Positions 33,375-42,936 of a stretch of DNA of 64,000 nt are shown one piece after another. The notes under the pieces were generated by a model. It worked only from the letters and a program-made list of their open reading frames with translations. It had not been told where the DNA came from and searched no databases. The DNA comes from Bacillota bacterium (lineage in GTDB: Bacteria; Bacillota; Clostridia; Acetivibrionales; DTU013). The position numbers were made by a program, and so were the translations under genes. The stretch lies in the NCBI GenBank assembly GCA_023409735.1, contig JAEYRB010000023.1, positions 1-64,000 on the forward strand, in the 5' to 3' direction. The stretch's first letter is position 1. Each line of letters starts with the position of its first letter.

Positions 33375-34791
33375 CACCATATACTCCAAACACTATAATT
33401 ATTGCAATAACTATCAGATAAAAGGCCCATCTCAGCACCAATGGACTATTCCTGAAGGACTTGCCTATTTTCTCCTTCTCCATAGCAAGCTCATATATAA
33501 AGAGTATGATAATGAGCAAAGCTGAGACAACTAGATCGGTGCGGTCCATTCCAAGGCTGGCTGTATTGAAACCGGTCAAAAACGAGGCGTTAAAGGTAAA
33601 CAGCCTGGACAGTATCAGTTTAATATCACCTATACTGTTTGCCCTGAAAAATATCCATGAAAATGATATAAGGGCAAAGCACCAAAGCATTTTAAACGCC
33701 CTGTAAATTGCAGATGAATCCTTTACCCCCAAGCGTTCCTTAAGCTTGCCTGAATAAGGCCGTAGTATTATACCAAGCACCTGGTACAGACCATTGAGCA
33801 AGCCCCAGACAATGAAGGTTAGACTAGCTCCATGCCACAGTCCGCTTACAAAGAAGACCACCATTATATTAAAAAGATGCCTTCTCCTGTTTCCACCCAG
33901 CGGTATGTATATGTAGTCTCTGAACCATGAGGTAAGGGAGATATGCCATCTTTTCCAGAACTCCGAAACGGTAGTTGCAAGATATGGCCTTTTGAAATTC
34001 TCCATAAGCTCTATGCCAAGCAGCCTTGCACTGCCTATGGCAATATCTGAATAACCGCTGAAATCACAATATATTTGTACTGCGAAGAATACAGTTGCCG
34101 CAGCAAAATGCATTCCATAATGGTCAGCTGGAGAATCATAAACTGTATTTACCAAAACACCCAGTCTGTCTGCTATGACAAGCTTCTTGAAAAGTCCTTG
34201 CCCGATAAGCAGCAAGCCGCTTCTGATGTTCTCAAGAGTAGGTCTACTGCATAGATCAAACTGCGGTCTCAGGCTGTCTATTCTTCCTATGGGGCCAGCC
34301 GCAAGCTGCGGAAAAAAGGAGACAAACAGCGCATATTTACCGAAATGGCTCATGGCCTTTGTCTTGTCCATGTATACATCCAGCATATACCCCAGTGATT
34401 GAAATGTGTAAAATGAGATTCCTATGGGCAATAAAAGCTTAAGCTCTACAGGCTTGTAATCTGCCCCGAACAATCCGGCAATACCTGCCGCAGTCTCGAT
34501 AAAAAAGTTGAAGTACTTGAAAATAAAGAGAATACCAAGATTCACAGCAAGGCCAGATATAAGATAAAATACTCTCTGCCTCCTGCTATCTGATTTTTTC
34601 ATCAGGTTTGCGGCAAAAAAAGTCACAGCTGTTGAGGTCAACAGCAGGACAGCATATCTGGCATCCCAGCACATATAAAAAAAGTAACTGGCAACCAACA
34701 AAAACAGCCATCTGACCTTCTGAGGCAGCAGAATGTAAACTATAACTGCCATAGGCAAAAACAATGCATACTGTACAGAATTAAAAATCAT
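33337..34791 (-). CDS. MBOAT family O-acyltransferase (AlgI-like)
   Basis: The 484-residue membrane protein has about ten spans and the MBOAT pattern: 'LPIGISFYTFQSLGYMLDVY' and 'VQIYCDFSGYSDIAIGSARL' near residue 240, then 'FWKRWHISLTSWFRDYIYIP'. The invariant His is in 'FVSGLWHGASLTFIVWGLLNG'. It transfers acyl (often acetyl) groups across the membrane to polysaccharide or teichoic acid. The overlapping SGNH-like gene is its likely partner. The acceptor polymer is unknown. Confidence 0.94.
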   Translation of the reverse strand: MIFNSVQYALFLPMAVIVYILLPQKVRWLFLLVASYFFYMCWDARYAVLLLTSTAVTFFAANLMKKSDSRRQRVFYLISGLAVNLGILFIFKYFNFFIETAAGIAGLFGADYKPVELKLLLPIGISFYTFQSLGYMLDVYMDKTKAMSHFGKYALFVSFFPQLAAGPIGRIDSLRPQFDLCSRPTLENIRSGLLLIGQGLFKKLVIADRLGVLVNTVYDSPADHYGMHFAAATVFFAVQIYCDFSGYSDIAIGSARLLGIELMENFKRPYLATTVSEFWKRWHISLTSWFRDYIYIPLGGNRRRHLFNIMVVFFVSGLWHGASLTFIVWGLLNGLYQVLGIILRPYSGKLKERLGVKDSSAIYRAFKMLWCFALISFSWIFFRANSIGDIKLILSRLFTFNASFLTGFNTASLGMDRTDLVVSALLIIILFIYELAMEKEKIGKSFRNSPLVLRWAFYLIVIAIIIVFGVYGDANGAQFIYFQF

Positions 34792-34902
34792 ATTTGAGCC
34801 CTACTTAAATATTAATTATAGGTTCGAACTAATACGAGAATTATAACGAACATTCCGGGATATTACAATAATCAGCTTTTATACATTGCAAACCCCTGGC
34901 AC

Positions 34903-35157
34903 CTAAAATAATTTCAGAGGTTTTTGACATATGTACGAAGGCCGGATCGTAGTACAATAGTCTTTTTTGGAATCATTATGTTGTCGTCGTTGCGCAAGTC
35001 CATACAGTGAATCTTCGCCTTCATTGCGGGTATTAAAGAAGCTTTTATAATGTACATTTAGAATCTGCCCGACAACAGGTGCCAGAATGTCTGCAACCTT
35101 ATTGAGGTCAGGATTCGTCATATGAATACCATCTACCGTTAAGTTGGTGATCTGGCC
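34903..35157 (-). pseudogene. Remnant of an SGNH/GDSL hydrolase C-terminus
   Basis: The minus-strand frame opens after a TAA at 35158-35160 and reads 'ITNLTVDGIHMTNPDLNKVA' then 'DILAPVVGQIL'. This is the block V region of GDSL hydrolases with the catalytic D-x-x-H (DGIH). The following ~45 codons no longer resemble the family. No N-terminal part is present, so it is a truncated remnant. The LacI promoter at 35178-35206 lies just outside it. Confidence 0.5.
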
Positions 35158-35177
35158 TTATTTTAACTGTCTCAAGC

Positions 35178-35206
35178 TTGATTCTAGCGTGCCAATCTGT
35201 TATGAT
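35178..35206 (+). promoter_or_regulatory. Promoter of the LacI-type regulator
   Basis: TTGATT (35178-35183) and TATGAT (35201-35206) are separated by 17 bp. The implied start site near 35213 leaves no leader for the ATG at 35215. This supports the TTG at 35236 as the true start. Confidence 0.6.
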
Positions 35207-35235
35207 TGTAATAAATGAAAGGTGATGGTGTCTTT

Positions 35236-36291
35236 TTGGCAAGTTTGAATGACGTAGCCAAAGCAGCAGGTGTGTCAATTACGACTGCGTCCTTTGTAAT
35301 CAACGGTCACGCTGAGGATATGCGGATTGCGCCCCATACGGCAGAAAAGGTCCTCGAAGCGGTACGAAAACTGGAATATGTTCCTAACGTTTCCGCAAAA
35401 AAACTTACAAATCGAATTGACCGCAGCAGTACAATACCTGAAATTGCAATATTATGGGCTCCTTCCCTGCATCCTGCTTTTCTTGGATCCTTTATTACAA
35501 ATGCTCAGGAACTGTTCGATCAGGAACTGGTTCGTGAAATGCATATCACAGTCAGCCCATTTACTATAAATCATATTAATAATCTGGAGAATGATTTTTT
35601 AGATCGTTATTATAACGGCGTTATAGTTTCACCTATTTACGATAAGGAATTCTCATATATTAACAATATAGCAACGAGAATCCCTCTTGTTGTATTGCAC
35701 GTTCGATCTGATAAACATCATAACGTAATTGTAGACAATTATATCACCGGTCGTAAAGCTGCAGAAATATTCGCAGCCAGAGGGCACCGTTCGGCTGCAA
35801 TGTTTTATGTAAGAAATGTAGGAGCTACTAGCGAGCCAGACTACCGTCTGAGAGGCTTTAGTGAAACTTGCTTTACACATAATATGGACTTCTTTGGTGT
35901 TGAGGTGCCTTTCGAATCACTAGGTCTCACTGTTGCCCGCTCGATGTACGGCAGACAGAAAGCTTTGGAATTTCTGCAAAATAAAAAACTACCTGAAGCA
36001 ATTTTTATTCAGGATGACGTCATTTCTATGGGATTTATTACAACGCTGCTTGGCGCAGGTGTTCGTATTCCTGATGATATAGAAATCATTACATACGGCA
36101 GCAACGACATTGCCGATGCTTGCCATCCTTCGATCACTACCATTGATTATCCCATATCAGACATTACAAGAGAAGCTCTACAACTGCTAAGTGCTCAACT
36201 AAGCAACCCCTTCTCACAGCCGAAACTCATCGTTGTTACACCCACTGTTACTTTCCGGGAAAGCTGTCCAAAGCCTGATGGATGGGAGTAA
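35236..36291 (+). CDS. LacI-family transcriptional regulator of the catabolic island
   Basis: The ~351-residue protein starts with a LacI helix-turn-helix: 'ASLNDVAKAAGVSITTASFV', followed by the hinge region 'EYVPNVSAKKL'. A periplasmic-binding-like effector domain follows (residues ~60-330). The TTG at 35236 is chosen because the promoter places the transcript start near 35213 and AAAGGTGATGG lies about ten bases upstream. The ATG at 35215 would be nearly leaderless. It converges with the end of the nine-gene operon. The operators with central CG near 48570 and 48662 are its likely targets, since they are of the LacI type. The effector is unknown. Confidence 0.88.
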   Translation: MASLNDVAKAAGVSITTASFVINGHAEDMRIAPHTAEKVLEAVRKLEYVPNVSAKKLTNRIDRSSTIPEIAILWAPSLHPAFLGSFITNAQELFDQELVREMHITVSPFTINHINNLENDFLDRYYNGVIVSPIYDKEFSYINNIATRIPLVVLHVRSDKHHNVIVDNYITGRKAAEIFAARGHRSAAMFYVRNVGATSEPDYRLRGFSETCFTHNMDFFGVEVPFESLGLTVARSMYGRQKALEFLQNKKLPEAIFIQDDVISMGFITTLLGAGVRIPDDIEIITYGSNDIADACHPSITTIDYPISDITREALQLLSAQLSNPFSQPKLIVVTPTVTFRESCPKPDGWE

Positions 36292-36353
36292 AAAAAGCCA
36301 TGTTACCTAAGCTGCCGATAACTCTATACCTTCCTTTATGTAAAAACAAACAA

Positions 36354-36372
36354 ATCCTCCAATAAGGAGGAT
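36354..36372 (-). terminator. Terminator of the catabolic operon
   Basis: ATCCTCC and GGAGGAT form a seven-bp stem with a five-base loop. On the minus strand it is followed by TTGTTTGTTTTT. It lies between the convergent LacI gene and the carboxylesterase gene. Confidence 0.6.
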
Positions 36373-36444
36373 AAAAATCTCTGCACCTTGTGGGGTATTT
36401 GCTATTACATATACAGGCTAAAGAAATCATTTCCTAAGCCGCGG

Positions 36445-38043
36445 CTATGATTTGGAAAACTGCCAGAGCGCGGCAAATTCAGGGCACCGGCGATACTCTC
36501 GAAGCAGCGGCATTAAGAGTTCTGTATCCTTCGACCTTAGTCCGTGTACAATTAAGGTCTCTTTACCTATGACCAACGTTTCTTGATTTTCTCGTGTAAA
36601 CGGCAGCCATCTTACTGGGAGTGACTCACAGTTCGGATCTCCTGAGCGTGCAAAACTGCACCAAGCTCCTCGGATCTGTTTTTGCAAATACATCGGTGAT
36701 TCGCAGTCATAAGCAAACAATATCGGGATTTCGCGTCCATGACCGAATCGGCTCCCATCCTGCAGCGGAAGCGCCAGATGATACAGATATGCTCCTTTGT
36801 TGCAGGCGCAGACCATCGCATACGCCATTGCACCCATTCTTAGATATAAATCACCCTTCAAGTCCATGAACGCCTGAAATTGACTTCGGCAATCAGCATA
36901 ATGAGAACAAAAAAGGTCTGTGATTTCAGGGGCAAAGCCACGCACCGGATCAAGCTTACCCCAGTTCTGAGAAACAGTAAGCTGTCTTGCTGCCTCCGCT
37001 TGACCCAATAGAGGCAACCCAGTAAACTGCTGGTCATACTCTCCGGCATTGGTACCGCCGAGAAACAGTACACGCCCGCAGCAACCCGAGCTAAAGCGCT
37101 GCCAGTAATCCTCAGGAATGGTAATACCGTCAATTACCGGTGCAAACAGCTTAGATTCTATACTTGAAAAAGCCGAGCTCCCTCCCATTGAGGCAGAGGC
37201 AATTTTGTTCTGAGCCTCGAGCAGCTCTTTATCTGACTTTTTCAATGCATGCTCTAAAGTCGAGCAGTCCAAAGCAGACAGTAGAGCATTAGATACAGTT
37301 CTGCTGTCATTGCATGTGGTCAGACTAATATCTGCCGCAAAGGAACTTTGACAGATTACCTTCTGAAAAAGTCCCTGTGCTTCTTCCATCAACATTAGTG
37401 CGGTAATATTACAGGAACCAGCTGACTGGCCGAACAGTGTAATATTTTCAGGATTGCCGCCAAATGCCTTAATGTTCTTCCTGATCCATCGCAGGCACTG
37501 CAAAATATCAAGCCTTGCAAGATTATTACTATATTGGTAAGCAGTATTTGTATCAGGTAATCCTGACAGATCCAAAGAGCCCCACATTCCAACACGGTAA
37601 TTGGGTACTACCAAAATAATATCAGGATTTTCGCGGACAAGTTTACTTCCATCATAACTTAAAGGAAGCATACCGGGAGCGCAGGGCAGACATCCTACAT
37701 TACTGCCGGCAATTTGCGCGCCGCCGTAGATCCACACCATAACTGCTTTATCAGTTTTTGCAGTGTCGGCCATGTAGAGGTTTAAGTTAAGGCAGTCGGC
37801 CGAAAGTCCGGCAGGAGCCATTGTTCCCCATTGTATATTATTCTGCCATGGTGCAGGGCCATATTGATCAGCAGGTATTCTATCTTCCGAGGTGGTATTC
37901 ATGTCGACAGCCCGTTTCCAACGTTCGGCGTTGCCAAAGGGTATTCCGAGAAATTTGACTGTCGATGCAGCTGTTTCATATTTACCCAGATACGTCCCGT
38001 TTGGCGCAATTATAACCGGTGCCGTCTTATCTGTCAGCTGCAT
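36445..38043 (-). CDS. Type-B carboxylesterase
   Basis: The ~532-residue alpha/beta hydrolase has the family start 'GTYLGKYETAASTVKFLGIPFG', 'EDCLNLNLY'-like 'SADCLNLNLYM', the oxyanion 'WIYGGAQIAGS', and the nucleophile GQSAGS (Ser207). The acid is in 'GGTNAGEYDQQ' and the His is in 'RFGHGREIPILFAYD'. There is no signal peptide, so it acts in the cytoplasm on imported esters. It is the last gene of the operon. AAAGGAG gives better spacing to ATG 38043 than to the ATG at 38049. Related enzymes include p-nitrobenzyl esterase, which also removes ester protection from beta-lactam-like compounds. The natural substrate is unknown. Confidence 0.92.
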   Translation of the reverse strand: MQLTDKTAPVIIAPNGTYLGKYETAASTVKFLGIPFGNAERWKRAVDMNTTSEDRIPADQYGPAPWQNNIQWGTMAPAGLSADCLNLNLYMADTAKTDKAVMVWIYGGAQIAGSNVGCLPCAPGMLPLSYDGSKLVRENPDIILVVPNYRVGMWGSLDLSGLPDTNTAYQYSNNLARLDILQCLRWIRKNIKAFGGNPENITLFGQSAGSCNITALMLMEEAQGLFQKVICQSSFAADISLTTCNDSRTVSNALLSALDCSTLEHALKKSDKELLEAQNKIASASMGGSSAFSSIESKLFAPVIDGITIPEDYWQRFSSGCCGRVLFLGGTNAGEYDQQFTGLPLLGQAEAARQLTVSQNWGKLDPVRGFAPEITDLFCSHYADCRSQFQAFMDLKGDLYLRMGAMAYAMVCACNKGAYLYHLALPLQDGSRFGHGREIPILFAYDCESPMYLQKQIRGAWCSFARSGDPNCESLPVRWLPFTRENQETLVIGKETLIVHGLRSKDTELLMPLLREYRRCPEFAALWQFSKS

Positions 38044-38195
38044 TTTCATCTCTCCTTTATGACTATGTAGAAATTGTCTTATATTCCAGCCAGGTGCAAA
38101 AATTTCTGCCTAATATATTTTTTTACTGCCTTAAAATACTTAACCGCTTTCATCTTAAACTTATACACTTGTTACTCAATAGTTTAAAACGGCTT

Positions 38196-39290
38196 TCAAT
38201 ACTCTTTGCCATATAAAATTCTGGATTGTCTATATAGCTCTTCATGGAACGCAGGTGTCATTTCCTTCATACTATATAAGTTGAAAATACTGGGCTTTTC
38301 CTTCCTGCAGAATTTATTAGCATACTCCCGTGCTGCTTCACGCTGTTCCTCCGATGTCTTTTCTGCATTGGGCACGCACAGAGGTACTGCAATAATAATT
38401 TTATCTCCGTACAACTCGTAAATCTTCTCAATATCATTCATAAGCTGAGGACGCCACGCATCCCAGCCTGCAGCAATATAGTTAGGAACCTGTTTGAAAT
38501 TTTGCCCGCAGCTGTGGATAATGCAAGCTTTACTCCTGCTATGCAGGTAGTCCGTCACGCGCCGCATGTATGGAACAATCATTTCCGCGGCAACCTCCGG
38601 TGCAAAGAAGGTTTCCTTTTGGCTGCCCCAATCATCATGAATATAGAATCCATCTATCATCGGATAATATTTCAGATAGCACTCGAGGATTTCGATATAT
38701 AAATCGGTAAGGTGCTCAAAGAATTCCTTGACAGCCCCCTTCTGATCCTCATCGATCATCGCAATTGCCGCGTTTTCAAATCCCATGATGGAAATCAAAC
38801 GTTCATACCATCCGTTCAGAAACCAGCAAATATTGAACAAGTCCTCTTTCAAAAAGTTTGTGTTAACAGTTGCACTGGATTTCCATTCCCATCGCCTAAT
38901 ATCCGGCCAATGCAGGCTATCCGCCAGGTCATTTGCATCATTCACAAAGCAATTACCTGGGCGTACCATAGAGCCACCGGCTGTTGGAACATATTCCCAT
39001 ATAATTCCAAACATGTCCGGGCCGCCTTCCTTCCTTTTTTCGTCACCTTTCGCAGTGGCATCAGCTACAAAGGCGCGTGCAATATTGTCGGGATTGACGG
39101 CGGGAGCGAAGCTATGGTATTCCATTCCAGTGCCGCATATCTGCCATACCGGCTGGCGCGCAAAGAGTCTCTTGACAGCCTCACGGTCTGTGATTGGTGT
39201 ATTATATTTTTCAATTGGTACCTCTCCATATGGATTGGGAATGGAACCAACAACCTTAAGCTCTTCTTTACTAAATGGTATTGTATTCAT
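38196..39290 (-). CDS. Uroporphyrinogen decarboxylase-like (corrinoid methyltransferase MtaA/CmuA-type) protein
   Basis: The ~364-residue protein belongs to the URO-D superfamily: 'YYPMIDGFYIHDDWGSQKET' near residue 210 and 'KACIIHSCGQNFKQVPNYIA' near residue 255, where His and Cys could hold zinc, as in MtaA/CmuA methyltransferases. The porphyrin decarboxylase role is unlikely because no heme genes are nearby. Members in anaerobe catabolic clusters often move methyl groups to a corrinoid protein. No corrinoid-binding protein is seen in this window. ATG 39290 is preferred (AGGTG six bases upstream). Confidence 0.75.
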   Translation of the reverse strand: MNTIPFSKEELKVVGSIPNPYGEVPIEKYNTPITDREAVKRLFARQPVWQICGTGMEYHSFAPAVNPDNIARAFVADATAKGDEKRKEGGPDMFGIIWEYVPTAGGSMVRPGNCFVNDANDLADSLHWPDIRRWEWKSSATVNTNFLKEDLFNICWFLNGWYERLISIMGFENAAIAMIDEDQKGAVKEFFEHLTDLYIEILECYLKYYPMIDGFYIHDDWGSQKETFFAPEVAAEMIVPYMRRVTDYLHSRSKACIIHSCGQNFKQVPNYIAAGWDAWRPQLMNDIEKIYELYGDKIIIAVPLCVPNAEKTSEEQREAAREYANKFCRKEKPSIFNLYSMKEMTPAFHEELYRQSRILYGKEY

Positions 39291-39307
39291 TGTGTACACC
39301 TAACCTT

Positions 39308-40450
39308 TCATGAAATCACAACTTCGTCCCCATCCCAAGTAAATGTAGCATTAAGTCCTGCTTTAATTGTAATATCTTGCATATAGTCAAAGACGGTTTG
39401 TCCGCCTTTTTCTCTGGTAACGGTATTTGTTACACCTTCCCGATCGACAATCATCGGGATGTAGCGAGTCTGCACTATACGTCCGCTTTCTACCACACAC
39501 TTTGCAGCAGCAGTATAAATCGCCTCAGGATGGAACGGATAAGTAGGATATGATGGATCCGGTACAAAGCCAAACCTTTCGATCCGCTTTCTGGCCCACT
39601 CCTCCGGATTGAAAAGAGCCGTATTGGCGCCTCCTGTGCGCTTGAAATCCGGCCGCAATGACGGAACCCAGGCAACGAAATTGTTGAGTCCATGGTATAT
39701 CGTCCGGCCCTTGTAAACTTCTATGCCATGTAGAATATGTGAGTGAGATGAGGTAACCACATCTGCACCGGCATCAATAGCAGCATGCGCAACTATTCTT
39801 TCATAATCTGCAAGTTTAATTGGTTTGTGTACGATACCCTTATGAAAATAAACACAAAGTACATCACACTGTTCCCTTAGTGTCGCTACTTCCTCCTGCA
39901 TCCTTGCAAAGCTGACAGGCTCCGGCCATGTAAGAATCCGTTCAGGTGGCCCACCTGGATTGGCAATATCACCCATGTCAAACTGTGTGATAATCTCCAA
40001 ATACGAACATCCGGGCTTACCCTCCGATGCCCATGTTGCTTTAGGCCCTGTACAGTTATAGCCTATATAGCCTATCCTTGTGTCTCCATGCCGGAGAATC
40101 ACTGGCTTAGATGCTTCCGTCAGGTTTTCGCCGGCGCTGGTAAAAGGCACCTGATGTGACCGCAGCCAATCCATGGTATCCTGGACTCCGACTGCTCCGG
40201 CATCATATATATGATTGCCGGCCAGAGTCAGTGCATCCACATACTGCATAAGTGGCTGCAACACACTGGGACTGCGGAAAAGACCTGCCAGCTCCGACGC
40301 ACGATCACTGTACGGAACCTCCAGCTGTCCAAGCACAACATCCGCCTGCTCCAGTGTGTCTTTAACACCATGAAAATAATAATCCGATCTATCACCAACT
40401 ATTATATCACCTGTCATCAACATTATAAACCTATCAGTACTTTTTGACAT
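39308..40450 (-). CDS. CapA-family metallophosphatase-like protein
   Basis: The 380-residue protein matches the CapA/PgsA family: 'IMLMTGDIIVGDRSDYYF' at the N-terminus, 'DALTLAGNHIYDAGAVGVQD' near residue 90, 'CDVLCVYFHKG' and 'GADVVTSSHSHILHGIEVYKG'. The last two carry the His residues of the calcineurin-like metal site. Unlike many CapA proteins it has no membrane anchor, so a soluble hydrolytic role in the operon is likely. The gene lies 17 bases from both neighbours. GGAGG precedes the ATG. Confidence 0.85.
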   Translation of the reverse strand: MSKSTDRFIMLMTGDIIVGDRSDYYFHGVKDTLEQADVVLGQLEVPYSDRASELAGLFRSPSVLQPLMQYVDALTLAGNHIYDAGAVGVQDTMDWLRSHQVPFTSAGENLTEASKPVILRHGDTRIGYIGYNCTGPKATWASEGKPGCSYLEIITQFDMGDIANPGGPPERILTWPEPVSFARMQEEVATLREQCDVLCVYFHKGIVHKPIKLADYERIVAHAAIDAGADVVTSSHSHILHGIEVYKGRTIYHGLNNFVAWVPSLRPDFKRTGGANTALFNPEEWARKRIERFGFVPDPSYPTYPFHPEAIYTAAAKCVVESGRIVQTRYIPMIVDREGVTNTVTREKGGQTVFDYMQDITIKAGLNATFTWDGDEVVIS

Positions 40451-40468
40451 AAAGACCCTCCATTTCTT

Positions 40469-41314
40469 TTACAGAAGCTTTCTACTTCTGCAAAAATCCA
40501 TGATGTCAGCTACGACTTCCTCTTTATGCTCCTGATCCAGCGCATGGCTGGCATCCTCGTATAGAATGAGTTTTGATTTTGGCACCGCGCGCACAGAACG
40601 GAGCAGATTCTCCGGAAGACTGATAGGGTCATGGATGCCACCAAGGAGCAAAGTAGGAACTTTGATCTGGTTTAAAACAGTAACAAGTTCATTTTCTGTT
40701 TTTATGTTCGCAAACGGTTTCTTAGGATTTAATCGCGCTTCCTCAAGACTCAAGCCTCGCCACCAGGACATCTGTTCCTTATGTAGAGCAACGGCACGCG
40801 CCCATTCCTCTTCAGTTATATAATCTGGCCGATGTGGCTGTGATCTTCTCTCTATTTCGTCACAGTATGCCTTCCAGGTTTCATTACTCTGTGCGGCACG
40901 AATAGTACGCATTCTTGCATCCCCGGTCTCTTCACCATCCTTGCTGTGCGGACCTGCTACAATACCGAAAAAGCCACGCAAACGCTCTGGATGATTAACA
41001 CACAGATGCCAGCCAATACCCGCTCCATGCGACATTCCTGTATAAAAGAATTGGTCAATTCCCATAGCGTCAGCAAAATCACATGTATCCTGTGCCCATA
41101 CATCATACCAGGTATTACCCAGATCCTGCGTTACATGAGTAGACTGACCATAACCACGGATCGTAATATTAAAGACATGAAAGCTTTCTTCGGCAAGGTC
41201 AATTGTCCAGTTTTGAATTTTTGAATGATTTTGCTGGCAACAGAGCAAATATTGCTGTCCTTTGCCATATTCCTCATACTCCAGCTGAATATTTCCTAAT
41301 TTTTTAATTAACAT
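40469..41314 (-). CDS. Alpha/beta hydrolase
   Basis: The 281-residue protein has the alpha/beta hydrolase core. The nucleophile elbow is GMSHGAG (Ser95), a lid region is rich in charged residues (~120-190), 'LLLGGIHDPISLPEN' holds the acid and 'LYEDASHALDQEHKEEVV' holds the catalytic His. No signal peptide is present. The start at 41314 is chosen because GGAGG lies seven bases upstream; the frame is open to 41365. It is the second of three unrelated hydrolases in the operon. Confidence 0.88.
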   Translation of the reverse strand: MLIKKLGNIQLEYEEYGKGQQYLLCCQQNHSKIQNWTIDLAEESFHVFNITIRGYGQSTHVTQDLGNTWYDVWAQDTCDFADAMGIDQFFYTGMSHGAGIGWHLCVNHPERLRGFFGIVAGPHSKDGEETGDARMRTIRAAQSNETWKAYCDEIERRSQPHRPDYITEEEWARAVALHKEQMSWWRGLSLEEARLNPKKPFANIKTENELVTVLNQIKVPTLLLGGIHDPISLPENLLRSVRAVPKSKLILYEDASHALDQEHKEEVVADIMDFCRSRKLL

Positions 41315-41371
41315 TTCATTTACCTCCAGCAGATCGGCTATCATATAGTAGCACGTATCTGCCAATTTTAT

Positions 41372-42925
41372 TTATATACGCTTTGCCCTGATATAGTTAG
41401 CATGAATACAGCTTCGCCAGTGTTCATTTACGACATCTGTAGGGCTGCAGCGCAAATTATGTGCAATACCATTTTCCTGTTCAAGAATCAGAGAATTTGT
41501 GCATGTAAAATCCAGCGTTAAAATATTGCTGCCCATCCATGCATCGCTTCTAAACCAAAGTTCATATCTATACGGCGAGGCCCAGCGTCCTGCCGCATAA
41601 CCCTCTTTTGTGTCATATCCCACATTTGTGTCAAGCCGAATACCATGATCCATTATTCTGTGTTCCGAGGGAGACTGCATTTCCATAAACCTTAAAGGAA
41701 TATGACATGAGACCCATTTCCCATTTGGCGGCAGCAAAAGTACTTGCCTTTCATGCTCCGTCCAAAACTCCAGCCGTGTTTCCCGACTCAAAGGCGAAAA
41801 AGAAAGCTTGTTAATCCCGAAAAATGTTTCCGGTAGTACAAAATGCCCACCAAAATCCATGGCCGGTTGCGCCTCATCTCGGCCACACAAGTTCAGGTGT
41901 TCACTCTTTTCCAGCAGTCGAGCATAACTTTTGGGCGATTCGGGTATAGGATAAGCAAACATGTTACTGCTCAAGTACTTCCAAAGTAATTTCATAATTC
42001 GATCGGAACGTGGTTCATTTCCATGGATTGCTACGACAATATTCTGCTCAGGCAGTACAATACCAAGCTGGCCTGCGCCTCCATTCAGTGTAAAGCCGCC
42101 AAAATGATTGCGCCAGATTTGAAATCCGTATCCCGATCCCGGCTGAGTAGGAAATTCAGGTATGTCAATCATCTCTTTGCAGTTGGAGGTAGGAACCTGC
42201 CATGCACAAGCAGCCTTCACAATATCTGCCTGCAAAAGCTGTTTTCCATTCCATTGCCCGGCTTTTGCAAAAAATAATGATATTTTCAAAAAGTCAACTG
42301 TCCTTAGACAGAAAGTGGGCAGATCATCTCGTGCCCCTCTGCTCTCAATCCGCACTTCTGAAATTCCAAGTGGTTCAAATAATCTTGGAGCGAGATACGA
42401 AGACACCCTATGCCCGGTCTTTCTAAATATAATCTCCGCAAGAATGTCAGGTATTCCGTTATCATAGAAAAAATGAGTACCCGGTTTATCAACAAATGGC
42501 TCCCTAAAGAATGCAGCAATAGGATCATCAGCTGCATGCATTTTGACATAGCTATCCTCCCTATGTCCAGCGTGCATCGTTAAGAGATTATATACTGTCA
42601 TTCCTGCTGCAGCTTTATCTGCATATTCTGCTGCCTCAGGCAAAAGCTCTAATACATGATCTTGCAGAGAAAAAAGATCCTCCTCAACAGCAAACAGAAC
42701 CGCTGCTGCAACAAGAGTCTTTCCTGCAGAACAAATTCGCTGTAGCTTATCAAGTCCAAACGGTTTCCAGAAGCAATTCAGCAGAAGCTTCTCATTTCGC
42801 AGAAGCAAAAGACTATGCAGCTCCAGATGCTCTCGCTCTACAGCATCGAGAAACGCTAGCAATGCTTCGGAACGGATACCTTCAGATTCCGGCGTTGCAG
42901 TTCTCCATTCAATGGCCACGTGCAT
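41372..42925 (-). CDS. Beta-lactamase-fold serine hydrolase (class C/AmpC-like)
   Basis: The 517-residue protein has the SxxK nucleophile motif Ser66-Ala-Gly-Lys69 ('CSAGKT'). 'YNLLTMHAGH' follows, then an 'FFYDNGIPDILAEII' Tyr-x-Asn motif, and 'FTLNGGAGQLGIVLPEQNIV' replaces the KTG loop. Residues after ~330 form an extra domain. Without a signal peptide it is unlikely to be a resistance enzyme; cytoplasmic members are esterases or D-aminopeptidases. The start at 42925 has AAAGGGG upstream, while the frame opens at 42940 and overlaps the ATPase gene. Confidence 0.85.
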   Translation of the reverse strand: MHVAIEWRTATPESEGIRSEALLAFLDAVEREHLELHSLLLLRNEKLLLNCFWKPFGLDKLQRICSAGKTLVAAAVLFAVEEDLFSLQDHVLELLPEAAEYADKAAAGMTVYNLLTMHAGHREDSYVKMHAADDPIAAFFREPFVDKPGTHFFYDNGIPDILAEIIFRKTGHRVSSYLAPRLFEPLGISEVRIESRGARDDLPTFCLRTVDFLKISLFFAKAGQWNGKQLLQADIVKAACAWQVPTSNCKEMIDIPEFPTQPGSGYGFQIWRNHFGGFTLNGGAGQLGIVLPEQNIVVAIHGNEPRSDRIMKLLWKYLSSNMFAYPIPESPKSYARLLEKSEHLNLCGRDEAQPAMDFGGHFVLPETFFGINKLSFSPLSRETRLEFWTEHERQVLLLPPNGKWVSCHIPLRFMEMQSPSEHRIMDHGIRLDTNVGYDTKEGYAAGRWASPYRYELWFRSDAWMGSNILTLDFTCTNSLILEQENGIAHNLRCSPTDVVNEHWRSCIHANYIRAKRI

Positions 42926-42936
42926 ACTTACCCCTT

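Noticed and set aside
38196..39290. UroD-like protein as the heme-pathway decarboxylase
   Set aside because: No heme or corrin genes are nearby, and the His/Cys pattern fits the methyltransferase branch better.
38712..39386. A 224-codon plus-strand open frame
   Set aside because: It is antisense to the UroD-like gene, which has recognisable motifs and a good ribosome site.
41372..42925. AmpC-fold protein as an antibiotic-resistance beta-lactamase
   Set aside because: It has no signal peptide, has a large extra C-terminal domain and sits in a catabolic operon, so a resistance role is not supported.
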